Both the position numbers and the translations under genes were made by a program. DNA of 64,000 nucleotides from Bradyrhizobium iriomotense. Lineage in GTDB: Bacteria; Pseudomonadota; Alphaproteobacteria; Rhizobiales; Xanthobacteraceae. Position 1 is the stretch's first letter. Every line of letters begins with the position of its first letter. The notes beneath the pieces were generated by a model that saw nothing but the letters and a program-made list of their open reading frames with translations, made no database searches and had not been told where the DNA came from. Shown here in pieces: positions 25,418 to 33,452 of the stretch. The stretch covers positions 1 through 64,000 of the forward strand of contig NZ_JAFCJZ010000004.1 of NCBI RefSeq assembly GCF_018130765.1, in the 5' to 3' direction.

Positions 25418-26473
25418 ATGAGCACAAATCCCTACTACGGCCAGGAAGGCCACGGCCCCTACGAGATGGTCGGAATCGGCAACCTCGAGCTTGAGGAGGG
25501 CGGCCTTATTCCGGACTGTCAGCTTGCGGTGGCGACCCACGGAACGCTGAACGCGGCAAAGGACAACGCAATCCTCGTTCCGACCTGGTACTCGGGAACG
25601 AGCAAGATCATGGAGCAGGTCTACATCGGCAACGGGCGTGCGCTCGATCCGGCGAAGTATTTCATCGTCGTCGTCAATCAGATCGGAAATGGCCTCTCCA
25701 CCTCACCGAACAACAGCAGTGGAGCGCAGGCCGGGCCGACCTTCCCGAAAGTGCGCATTGCCGACGACGTTCGCGCCCAACACAAGCTTCTGACCGGGAA
25801 GTACGGTCTGAAGAGCCTCGCGCTGGTCGTCGGCGGGTCGATGGGCGCACAGCAGACCTATGAGTGGGCCGTGCGCTATCCCGATTTCGTCAAGCGCGCC
25901 GCTCCGATCGCCGGCACCGCCAGGAACACCGAGCACGATTTCGTCTTCGCCGAGACGCTCTCCGAAGCGATCACATCCGATCCGGGGTTCAACGCCGGCA
26001 AGTATGGTTCGCCGGCCGATGTCGCCGCTGGCCTCAAGCGCCACGCCAAGCTGTGGACGGTGATGGGGTGGAGTACCGACTTCTTCCGCGAAGGCCGGCA
26101 CAAGGCGCTCGGCTTCGATTCGATGCAGGCCTTCGTCGATACCTTCATGACAGGATACTTCGCGCCGATGGATCCAAACGATCTGCTGGCGATGGCGTGG
26201 AAGTGGCAACGAGGCGACGTGAGCCGCAACACCGGCGGCGATCTCGCGGCGGCGCTCGGCCGCATCAAGGCGAAGACCTACGTGATGCCGATCAGTCACG
26301 ACATGTTCTTCCCGCCGGGCGACTGCGAGGTCGAGCAGCGTCTGATCCCGGGAAGCCAGTTCCGTCCGCTGAAGAGCATCTGCGGACATCTCGGACTGTT
26401 CGGCGTGGACCCGGAGTTGCTCGCGCAGCTTGATGCCAATTTGAACGAGCTGCTGGCGACGCCCGTGAATTGA
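25418..26473 (+). CDS. alpha/beta-fold hydrolase (MetX-like family), probable ester hydrolase
   Basis: 351 residues of the alpha/beta hydrolase fold closest in style to the homoserine O-acetyltransferase (MetX) family. The nucleophile elbow is GGSMGAQ with Ser141; Asp295 (SHDMFFPP) and His324 (CGHLGLFG) complete the triad. Its position behind a Baeyer-Villiger monooxygenase argues for hydrolysis of the ester product rather than methionine synthesis. GGAAGGA precedes the ATG. A strong hairpin follows at 26504-26538. Confidence 0.85.
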   Translation: MSTNPYYGQEGHGPYEMVGIGNLELEEGGLIPDCQLAVATHGTLNAAKDNAILVPTWYSGTSKIMEQVYIGNGRALDPAKYFIVVVNQIGNGLSTSPNNSSGAQAGPTFPKVRIADDVRAQHKLLTGKYGLKSLALVVGGSMGAQQTYEWAVRYPDFVKRAAPIAGTARNTEHDFVFAETLSEAITSDPGFNAGKYGSPADVAAGLKRHAKLWTVMGWSTDFFREGRHKALGFDSMQAFVDTFMTGYFAPMDPNDLLAMAWKWQRGDVSRNTGGDLAAALGRIKAKTYVMPISHDMFFPPGDCEVEQRLIPGSQFRPLKSICGHLGLFGVDPELLAQLDANLNELLATPVN

Positions 26474-26503
26474 CGCGCCGGATTGATTGAGCGCCTGTTG
26501 CAG

Positions 26504-26538
26504 TTGAGGGCTCGAACGAGAATTGTTCGCGCCCTCAA
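26504..26538 (+). terminator. hairpin after the monooxygenase operon
   Basis: TTGAGGGCTCGAAC / GTTCGCGCCCTCAA, a 14-base-pair stem with one mismatch and a 7-base loop, 31 bases after the hydrolase stop. There is no T-tract, so termination may be factor-assisted, or the hairpin may stabilise the mRNA. Confidence 0.5.
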
Positions 26539-26596
26539 TCCGCGCTCGAATCGTCGCGGCGTGCGCTCGATGGCGCTCCCGGCGGCGTCTGCGACC

Positions 26597-26757
26597 CTAG
26601 ATCATCCGCATCCCGCGCAGGCTCGCATGCCCGTTCCTGCCGACGATGATATGATCATGCACCGCAATCCCCAGCGGCTTGGCGATGTCGATGATCGCCT
26701 TCGTCATCTGGATATCGGCCTGGGAAGGCGAGGGATCGCCGGAGGGGTGGTTGTGCA
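26597..26757 (-). pseudogene. radC: radC 3' remnant, copy 2
   Basis: Encodes [20 protein letters not shown] ... [11 protein letters not shown] and TAG: the JAMM metal motif and C-terminus of RadC. It breaks off exactly 161 bases from the stop codon, in the codons just before HNH. By eye it differs from copy 3 at about 14 of 161 positions and is much more distant from the intact radC. No start codon or 5' part remains. It separates the monooxygenase block from the cyclase block. Confidence 0.9.
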
Positions 26758-26880
26758 ACAATCTGCGGAGAGCACATAGAGGCTTAATGTTATTCGCTGT
26801 TTAAATTTGAACGGGGGGACGGTGATCGGGAGCGGTAAGTGGTGTCGGTTCGTGATCATCATGCTGTGTCAATCCCCTTC
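26758..26880. repeat. border sequence after radC remnant 2, related to the one after remnant 3
   Basis: Directly after the radC break both copies have CTGCGG, then a run of about 50 less similar bases, GGGGACG, and at offset about 95-101 GTGATCATCATGCTGTGTCA here versus GTGATCATCACGTTGCCTCA at 31849 (16 of 20 identical). This suggests the two remnants adjoin the ends of related inserted elements. The rest of the gap to 26962 shows nothing recognisable. Confidence 0.45.
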
Positions 26881-26962
26881 CCGTTGGGTGCTTTTGCGGC
26901 ACGATGAATCATCAGGTTCCGTTTGCCGTCTGTGGGACTGTTCCTCTGCGCTAAGCGCGCCG

Positions 26963-29900
26963 TTAGTCCGCCCTTGGCGGGCCATGCTGAGCGGACGCGA
27001 CTTGCTTCGTCTCCTGTGGTCCCGGCGCGGAAGCCTGATCGAGCGCAGACAGTCGATTCAAGGCCTCGCGTAACACGGTGGCCGCATGATCTCGATCACC
27101 GGCGGACATCGCATCGAGATTGAGGTCGAGTCTCAGGTTGGGCCGTTCCTCGTGAATGAACAGGTGGTCGGCGCCGAGGCTCTCATAGGCGTCGACGACC
27201 TGATAGGTCGCGACGGGATACGCGATGCCCTTGACAGAGATGTGCCCACGCTCCTCACAGTGGATGCGGTCGCGAACATTCGCGTAGGTTTCAAAGGATA
27301 TGAGGATCTCGCCCGGCGTGGCGGCAGCTTCAAGCCGGGAGGCAAGGTTCACGCCGCCGCCGATGATGGTGTAGTCCATCCGATCCTCGCTGCCGAAGTT
27401 TCCGACGGTGCTGTACCCCGTGTTGATTCCGATCCGGCACTGGAGCGGCTTTTCGATTCCCGACGTCCGCCACACGTCCTGCAGCTCGAGCATCCTCTTG
27501 CGCATGGCGATGGCCATCTCGACGCAGGCGAGGGCGTCCTCCTTGACGCCGCGTGTCTCCGGATCGCCGAAGAAAATGACGATGGCGTCGCCGACGTATT
27601 TGTCGATGGTCGCTCCATAGGAGAGCGCGATCTGCGACATCTCGGTCAGATAGTGGTTCAGCAGCCGCGTCAGATCCTCCGACTCCAGCCGATCCGTCGT
27701 CTCGGTGAAGCCCGCGATGTCCGAAAAGAAGACGGTCAGCTCTTTCCGGCGACTCGCGATTTTGACTTCCTGTTTTCCGCTGAAGATAGACTCGTATACC
27801 TGGGGCGAAAGGTATTTTGCGAGCTGGTGCGAGAGCTGCTCCAAAGCCCTCGATTTGTCCGCCAGCTGAGTCTCCCGCTGTTTCAATTCTGTGACGTCCG
27901 AGTATACGGCCACCGTGCTACCGTCGTCGGTCTTGCGCTCGCTGACCAGGATCCAGCGGCCGTCGCCTCGCTCCTGGACCTGCGGGCCACTTGGTTCCTG
28001 ATGACGCGCCATGCGTTCGCGAACCCACTCATCGACCCGGCCCTCGGCGTCCTTGATGTAACCGCGCTCAGCGGCGCGTCGAACGATGCTTTCGAACGTC
28101 ATCCCGGGCGATATCTCGACGGATCCGTCGCCCGGATAGAGGAGCGTTCGATACTTGTTGTTGCTAATGACAAGGCGATCCTCGCCATCGTAGAGCGAGA
28201 AGGCCTCGGAGATGCTCTCGATCGCGACTGACAACCGCCGGCGTCCTTCCCGAATCTCCCTTAAGTTCGATCGCTGCACCTCGATAGCGGTGTCCCGGAA
28301 GACGCCGAGCGCGTCTGCCATTCGGCCGATCTCGTCGCTGCGGTCGCGACCCGGCACATCGATCGACGTGTCGCCCGCGGCGAGGCCGCTCATCGCCACC
28401 GTAATGCTCTCAATAGGTCTTACGACCCGGGGCACCACATACAGCACCGCGATCACGGCTGCCCCCACCACGCTCAGAGCAGTGATGAGGAGGAGCAGGA
28501 GCCGGCCATCGCGGATGGCCTGGGCGGTGCGGACCGCCGCGGCATCACTGCTGTTCTGGGCAGCCAGGACGACTTCCGCCACCTCCTTGCCGAGACGCAG
28601 GACAAGCGAGTTGCTGGTCTGTAAGGACGCCTGAGCTACCGCGATCTGGCGCAGCTCCTCGCGTCGCAAATTGAACATGTTTTCTGCGGACGTGCCGAAC
28701 GCGATCAGCCTTTGCGTGAGGCCCTTGAGCGCATCGTTGTCGGCCGCGGCGGGAAGCTGTGCGAGCAGCTTCTCCGCGCGGCTCGCTGCCGCGATGAAGC
28801 GCTCCTGGAGCGGCTTGAGTGAACTGGGATCGGGGACGCCGGCGGCTTCATTGAGCAGGCCCGCCGCCAGGTTGCCCTGGGCGCGCAGCGTCAGCAGCAC
28901 CTGCAAGGTGTTCACCCCACCTTCGACCAAGCCGGTGATCGCCTTCGTGCTCTTGGCCGTCACGTCCTCGCTGGTCGTGACGAGGTCGAAGCCGGCGTCG
29001 TCCACCATCGGCGTAAGCGTCTCGAACAGCGTGCGGTGCGCCACCTCCACCGCCGCCGTCATGCCCTCGCGCTTGACCTGGAGCGAGTGCCGCGTCTCGG
29101 CGGGGGCGCGGAGCTCCTGCGACCGGACTTCGAAAACGTTGTCCGTGCCGCGGCCAAGCGCAATCAGCGCCTTGCTCGACTCGCGCAGCCGCCTGTTTTC
29201 GGGCGACTGAGGCAACGCCTCGAGGCTCTTCTCGATCGCGGCCGCTGCCGCCGAGAACCGCTCGCGGATGGGCCGAATCAAGGTCGGATCGTCGACGTGC
29301 GCCCCTTCTCCCAGCAGGCTCGCCGCCAGATTGCCATCGGCGCGCAGCGTCAGCAGCGCCTGCAAGGCATTCACCCCACCCTCGATCAGGCCTGTGATCG
29401 CCTCCTTGCTCTTGGCCGTCAACTCCTCGCTCGTGGCCACCAGGTTGAAGCTGGCGTCGTCCACCAAAGGCTCCAAAGCGTTCTGGAACTTGGTCTCCAC
29501 GACGGCAAGATCCGCGACCGCGGTCTGCCTTTGCGCGCTCAATCGCAGGCGCTGCGCGACAGCACCATCCAGCGTTTTGAGCTCGGTTGCGATCTTGCCT
29601 TCGATCTCGATCAGATTGGCGAATCTTGCTTCGGTCATGCCCGTGACCTTCAGACTCTCGGTCACGGCGGAGATTTCATTCAGCCTCCGAACGAGCTTCT
29701 CCCGTTCCTTGGCCCGCTCCTCTTCGCTGCGGCTCGCAATGAGCGCTGGAGCCGTCGCCGTGATCTCAGCGCTCTTTTCGGCGAGCCGAAGCGAGGCCGC
29801 CATGCCGACGATGCTCTCCGCGGCGATCCGCGTCACCGATCTGTCGATGTCGGTGAAGGCGTACCACGCGACCGCGCTGGCGCCGACGGTCAACATCGCC

Positions 29901-30040
29901 ATCCCGCCGAACGCCAGGAACAGTTTGGCCTTGATACCTAGGGCCGCCTTGCCGCTATGCTTGCCACCCGCGCCGGCTGACTTCGAAGCGTGCACTTCGA
30001 CGGAGGCCGGTCCAGGATACTCTCGATTCGCTTGATCCAT
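26963..30040 (-). CDS. class III adenylate/guanylate cyclase with duplicated periplasmic sensor, HAMP and PAS
   Basis: 1025 residues. Membrane helix 1 (about 37-62), a long helical periplasmic sensor (about 63-510), membrane helix 2 (about 513-540), HAMP (about 540-595), PAS (about 600-715), then a class III cyclase domain (about 755-945). The cyclase metal aspartates are visible in FFSDIAGFTE and KYVGDAIVIFFG. The sensor holds a duplicated unit of about 150 residues: VDDASFNLVATSEELTAKS near 195 and VDDAGFDLVTTSEDVTAKS near 344. It makes cAMP or cGMP in response to a periplasmic signal, probably the binding protein encoded 69 bases upstream. The ribosome binding site is weak (GGTGG). Confidence 0.9.
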   Translation of the reverse strand: MDQANREYPGPASVEVHASKSAGAGGKHSGKAALGIKAKLFLAFGGMAMLTVGASAVAWYAFTDIDRSVTRIAAESIVGMAASLRLAEKSAEITATAPALIASRSEEERAKEREKLVRRLNEISAVTESLKVTGMTEARFANLIEIEGKIATELKTLDGAVAQRLRLSAQRQTAVADLAVVETKFQNALEPLVDDASFNLVATSEELTAKSKEAITGLIEGGVNALQALLTLRADGNLAASLLGEGAHVDDPTLIRPIRERFSAAAAAIEKSLEALPQSPENRRLRESSKALIALGRGTDNVFEVRSQELRAPAETRHSLQVKREGMTAAVEVAHRTLFETLTPMVDDAGFDLVTTSEDVTAKSTKAITGLVEGGVNTLQVLLTLRAQGNLAAGLLNEAAGVPDPSSLKPLQERFIAAASRAEKLLAQLPAAADNDALKGLTQRLIAFGTSAENMFNLRREELRQIAVAQASLQTSNSLVLRLGKEVAEVVLAAQNSSDAAAVRTAQAIRDGRLLLLLITALSVVGAAVIAVLYVVPRVVRPIESITVAMSGLAAGDTSIDVPGRDRSDEIGRMADALGVFRDTAIEVQRSNLREIREGRRRLSVAIESISEAFSLYDGEDRLVISNNKYRTLLYPGDGSVEISPGMTFESIVRRAAERGYIKDAEGRVDEWVRERMARHQEPSGPQVQERGDGRWILVSERKTDDGSTVAVYSDVTELKQRETQLADKSRALEQLSHQLAKYLSPQVYESIFSGKQEVKIASRRKELTVFFSDIAGFTETTDRLESEDLTRLLNHYLTEMSQIALSYGATIDKYVGDAIVIFFGDPETRGVKEDALACVEMAIAMRKRMLELQDVWRTSGIEKPLQCRIGINTGYSTVGNFGSEDRMDYTIIGGGVNLASRLEAAATPGEILISFETYANVRDRIHCEERGHISVKGIAYPVATYQVVDAYESLGADHLFIHEERPNLRLDLNLDAMSAGDRDHAATVLREALNRLSALDQASAPGPQETKQVASAQHGPPRAD

Positions 30041-30109
30041 GACGGCATGCCACCGACTGGAGCGGGTCCACGTTGCCCGGCGATGATGCGCCTGCGCCTG
30101 CCCGTCGTT

Positions 30110-31285
30110 TCAACGTTCCAGGCGGTCAACCGGCTTGAAGCTGCCGTCCGCCCGGATCACAGTGAGGAAGACCTGGTCCATTCCCTGATTGTCGTCTGGG
30201 CCGTAGGACAGCGTGATGCCGCCCAGATCGAACGTGCTGACCTCTTTGATCGTCGAAAGCAGCCCCGCCCGCGTAACCGGACCTTTCACCTTTCCCAAGG
30301 CTTCGATGACCAATCGGCCGACCATGTATCCCTCGAGCGAGACGAAGCCGATCTGCGCGTCCGGATTCGCGACCTTGAGCGCCTTTTGGTACCGGGCCAC
30401 GAGCGGGATGCTCGTGTCCCCGGGGAATGGTACGACCTGAGTCACCACCACTCCCTTCCCGTCCTCGCCGAGTTCCTTGGCGAGGGCGTTGGCGCCGACG
30501 AATGAGATGTTGACGAAGACAGCGTCCAGCTTGAGCCGGCGTGCGAGCTTGATGAACTCCGCGCACGGTTTGTAGGGACCGACCATGACGACGGCCTCGG
30601 GACCCGCCTTGCGAATCGCCAGCAACGCCGTCTTCACCGCGGTCGTGTTGCGCTCGAAAGTGCCTTCGGCGACCAGCTTCATGCCACGCTTTTCCATCGC
30701 CTTCAAAACACCCGAGAGCCCGGCGCGACCGAAGGTGTCGTCCTGATACAGGATGGCGATCCGCGAGACGCCGAGGTCAGTGGTGAGATGCTCGATCCAG
30801 GCCTCCGTCTCCTGGTCATACGAGCCGCGAATGTTGATCACGTTACTGAACGACGGGTTACGCAAGAAGGCAGCGCCTGTGAACGGCCCGATAAACGGCA
30901 CCCCTGCTTCCGTGGTGATCGGCTGCGCCGCGTTGGAAGTGGGCGTGCCCACCTCGCCGACGAGCGCGAACACCCCGTTTTCATGGATCAGGCGCTTGGT
31001 GTTGGCAATCGCCTTTTCCGGCTCGTACCCGTCGTCGTAGGAGACCAGCTCAAGCCTGCGACCGTTAACGCCGCCGGTGGCATTGGCTTCGCTGAAGGAC
31101 GCGAGAATACCTTCCCGCATGCCGAGACCTAACGCCGCCGCGGGCCCCTCGAAGGCCGCGGATTGTCCGAACAAGATCCGGTCGTCGAAGACGCCTGGCT
31201 CGGCGTGAGCCGCGATGTCCATGAGCGAGATCGCGCCGTACCCCAGAACCGCAGCAACCGCAATCCCTCTGGGCCAGCAGATCAT
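30110..31285 (-). CDS. branched-chain-amino-acid-type ABC substrate-binding protein (orphan)
   Basis: 391 residues with an N-terminal signal peptide (IAVAAVLGYGAISLMDIAAHA) and a type I periplasmic binding fold (ILFGQSAAFEGPAAALGLGM; NGVFALVGEVGTPTSNAAQP; SRIAILYQDDTFGRAGL). LivJ-like proteins normally serve an ABC importer, but no permease or ATPase gene is present. Its partner is probably the cyclase encoded 69 bases downstream on the same strand. AAGGAG seven bases before the ATG supports the start. Confidence 0.88.
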   Translation of the reverse strand: MICWPRGIAVAAVLGYGAISLMDIAAHAEPGVFDDRILFGQSAAFEGPAAALGLGMREGILASFSEANATGGVNGRRLELVSYDDGYEPEKAIANTKRLIHENGVFALVGEVGTPTSNAAQPITTEAGVPFIGPFTGAAFLRNPSFSNVINIRGSYDQETEAWIEHLTTDLGVSRIAILYQDDTFGRAGLSGVLKAMEKRGMKLVAEGTFERNTTAVKTALLAIRKAGPEAVVMVGPYKPCAEFIKLARRLKLDAVFVNISFVGANALAKELGEDGKGVVVTQVVPFPGDTSIPLVARYQKALKVANPDAQIGFVSLEGYMVGRLVIEALGKVKGPVTRAGLLSTIKEVSTFDLGGITLSYGPDDNQGMDQVFLTVIRADGSFKPVDRLER

Positions 31286-31587
31286 GCCGCACTCCTTTGG
31301 TGAGGGCGCGATCCAAACCGAGGCGGCTATCGGAAACTAGCTCCCGGGCCGCCCGTTGGCGCACCCAAGTCTTGGAACTTTAACACATGGCGCGGCCGGA
31401 CAACAACCGAAACCGCGGGTCAAATCGAAGCCCTGTCCATCGTCCAACGGCGCTCCCGCAGGTGCAACCACGCTCACAAGCGGTCACCTGACGGTCGTCG
31501 AGGTCGGCTGCGGATTCTCGAACAAGTTCTGACACGCTTGGTGCCACTACCCATCGCGGGCAGCCCGGAAGCGGGGACGTCGCTCGC
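31286..31587. other. gene-free stretch before radC remnant 3
   Basis: About 300 bases upstream of the binding-protein gene. It must hold that gene's promoter, but I could not identify one with confidence. No ORF, repeat or RNA gene is recognisable. It ends at the stop codon of radC remnant 3. Confidence 0.4.
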
Positions 31588-31748
31588 TTAGATCAACCGC
31601 ATCCCGCGCAAACTCGCGTGGCCGTTCTTGCCGACGATGATATGATCATGCACCGCAATCCCCAGCGGCTTGGCGATGTCGATGATCGCTTTCGTCATCT
31701 GGATGTCGGCCTGCGAGGGCGAGGGATCGCCGCTAGGGTGGTTGTGCA
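31588..31748 (-). pseudogene. radC: radC 3' remnant, copy 3
   Basis: Encodes [20 protein letters not shown] ... [11 protein letters not shown] and TAA. It has the same 161-base length and the same break point (...TTGTGCA on the plus strand) as copy 2. An ATG created at the junction gives an open frame of 52 codons with an intact JAMM motif, but nothing upstream resembles RadC or a ribosome binding site. A further 38 bases of radC lie beyond a 193-base insert (31942-31979). Confidence 0.9.
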
Positions 31749-31941
31749 TGAAACTGCGGGTTCGTGTATCACGTTGAACAGCAAACGATTTTCGCGAATG
31801 CAACTGTAGCAGGGGACGCGGATAGGGGACTGTAAGCAGTGACGTTTTGTGATCATCACGTTGCCTCACGCATACTCTCGCAACAAGCTTTTTGATCACG
31901 CGCGATCACCAGCGCACGGGGGCGGATCGAGAGTCGGCATT
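31749..31941. mobile_element. 193-base insert in radC remnant 3, flanked by a 7-base repeat
   Basis: The radC sequence stops at TTGTGCA (31742-31748) and resumes at TTGTGCA (31942-31948) continuing into CCAGGATCAGCG. The 193 bases between are unrelated to radC and carry no gene. The left part resembles the border after remnant 2. This is consistent with a small decayed insertion with a target duplication or a recombinase core site; no transposase is encoded. Confidence 0.5.
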
Positions 31942-31979
31942 TTGTGCACCAGGATCAGCGCGGTTGCGGAGAGCGCCAG
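31942..31979 (-). pseudogene. radC: 38-base continuation of radC remnant 3
   Basis: The first 23 bases are identical to the intact radC at 33607-33629, and 32 of 38 match overall (counted by eye). Beyond 31979 the similarity ends. It shows that remnant 3 once extended further 5' and was interrupted by the 193-base segment. Confidence 0.75.
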
Positions 31980-32016
31980 GCTATGCTTGGACGCGACTTT
32001 TCCTGGCAGGGGGCCG

Positions 32017-33378
32017 CTAGTTGCTCGTCAGTAGCGCAAACCGCCTTCGGTCGATCCGCTCGCGCGCCAATTGTCCCGCTGCTGTGCAAAGATCGGGCGC
32101 ATAAAGCTGGCAGGTTCCTCGCTTTTCGATTCCCTTGTCGATCATATCCAAAAGTCGCGCAGGTGCGATGTCGGGAGGCGCGGCAATGCGACCGGTGACG
32201 ACGTGCTTTTCCATTTTCTCGTGATCAGCGTGATCGATATCTGGGTTTCGCCAGCAATTTGCACACATGATCTTAAAGCTCTCCGAGTGCGAATAGATGA
32301 CGACGTCCCCATCCAACTCTTCGCTCATGTCGGCCAATTGCCGTGCTGTTGCCTGCGTGCCCGCGAAATCGAAGAACTGGTAGTTCCGACGCAGAAGCGT
32401 GGCCAAATGGGGGAAGACCGGTATCTGCTGCTCACCGTAAGTGTGATGCGTAATCGGGGCACCATCGATGAGGATGACATCGCCATAGTCGACGCCGAGA
32501 TTGCCGTACAATACGCTGCGGATAATGCCATGGCACGGACTTAACCGTTCGATCCATACCGTTTCCTCTTCACCTGGGTCATCATGGTCTGCCGTACGCT
32601 CTGCAAGAGGCCGTCCAGCGAGTTTCACCTTGCAGGCAGAATATCCGCCTTCCGGCAATCCAAACCGTCCAAGCTCGATTTTCTGCCCCATGCGCTTCCA
32701 CACGTCCAAGGCAGTCTCGACGTTCCTGGCGCCCGTGGCGCAGATCCCAAGGTTCCATTCGTAGCTGTCGACAACCTCTTGCGACAGGCTTGCAGCAGTC
32801 CTGTTCGCTGCGGTGCCTTCTGCGAATCTGCCGCGTGTCTTGTAGAAAAGGCCCAAATTGTATTGGTGCGCGCTCTTTCGCGGATCGATTTCGACAAGTT
32901 TCCGCAGGCTGTTCTCGGCGATTGCATCCTTCTGGCGCGCCATCATTCGGGCCGCCGTGGCGAGCCCGCGCAGTATCTGCTCCTGTTCAGGCCGCCGCTC
33001 ATAGAGCTTGGCTAAACGGTCCAGCTTCTCGACCGTCGTCTGAAATATTGGGTGTTCCGGCGGTGGCGCGTTCAGATCGTCAATGTCGCGGATGGCTTCG
33101 AGGCATAGGCCAAGTGCCGAGAGGATACCTATGTCGTCATCGTGGGCATCTGCTATCTCTGAAAGAACGTCTGCGGCCTCTTCCCTTGCGAGGCTTCGTT
33201 CGTCGACAATCCATAATAACGCCATCGCGGCCTCAGGCTGGTGGCGCTGGACTTTTCGAAGTGGTTGGATCTTTTGCGAGGCGGCCTGCTTGCGGCCCGC
33301 CTGTCCTTCTGCAACGGAGTCACGTGCGATCGCGTCGATATCATCGACAGAGAGAACCGCGCTGGGACCATTTGACAT
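32017..33378 (-). CDS. TPR-containing protein of unknown function
   Basis: 453 residues, no signal peptide. The middle (about 95-215) has tetratricopeptide-like helices (ENSLRKLVEIDPRKSAHQYN; LGLFYKTRGRFAEG). The C-terminal half (about 270-400) is an uncharacterised domain with many His/Cys: SPCHGIIRSVLYGNLGVDYG, GAPITHHTYGEQQ and the CxxC in IMCANCW. I do not recognise this domain. Two 60-base lines of the gene are 55% GC, against 75% in a line of a core gene (3241), supporting foreign origin. GGAG six bases before the ATG at 33378 supports the start. It lies alone between radC remnant 3 and intact radC. Confidence 0.75.
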   Translation of the reverse strand: MSNGPSAVLSVDDIDAIARDSVAEGQAGRKQAASQKIQPLRKVQRHQPEAAMALLWIVDERSLAREEAADVLSEIADAHDDDIGILSALGLCLEAIRDIDDLNAPPPEHPIFQTTVEKLDRLAKLYERRPEQEQILRGLATAARMMARQKDAIAENSLRKLVEIDPRKSAHQYNLGLFYKTRGRFAEGTAANRTAASLSQEVVDSYEWNLGICATGARNVETALDVWKRMGQKIELGRFGLPEGGYSACKVKLAGRPLAERTADHDDPGEEETVWIERLSPCHGIIRSVLYGNLGVDYGDVILIDGAPITHHTYGEQQIPVFPHLATLLRRNYQFFDFAGTQATARQLADMSEELDGDVVIYSHSESFKIMCANCWRNPDIDHADHEKMEKHVVTGRIAAPPDIAPARLLDMIDKGIEKRGTCQLYAPDLCTAAGQLARERIDRRRFALLTSN

Positions 33379-33452
33379 GACCGTCTCCGTGAAGGCGCCT
33401 CGGTGTAGCAGGGATCGGCGGTGGCAGTGTGACGCGTCTCGACGTAGCGAGA

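Noticed and set aside
28880..29420. repeats in the cyclase gene as a CRISPR or mobile repeat
   Set aside because: There are only two copies, in frame, inside one coding sequence, and they encode duplicated sensor units.
31588..31899. 103-residue frame ending in an intact JAMM motif as a real RadC-like gene
   Set aside because: Only the last 52 residues are RadC; the upstream part is the 193-base insert and lacks start signals. Treated as a remnant.
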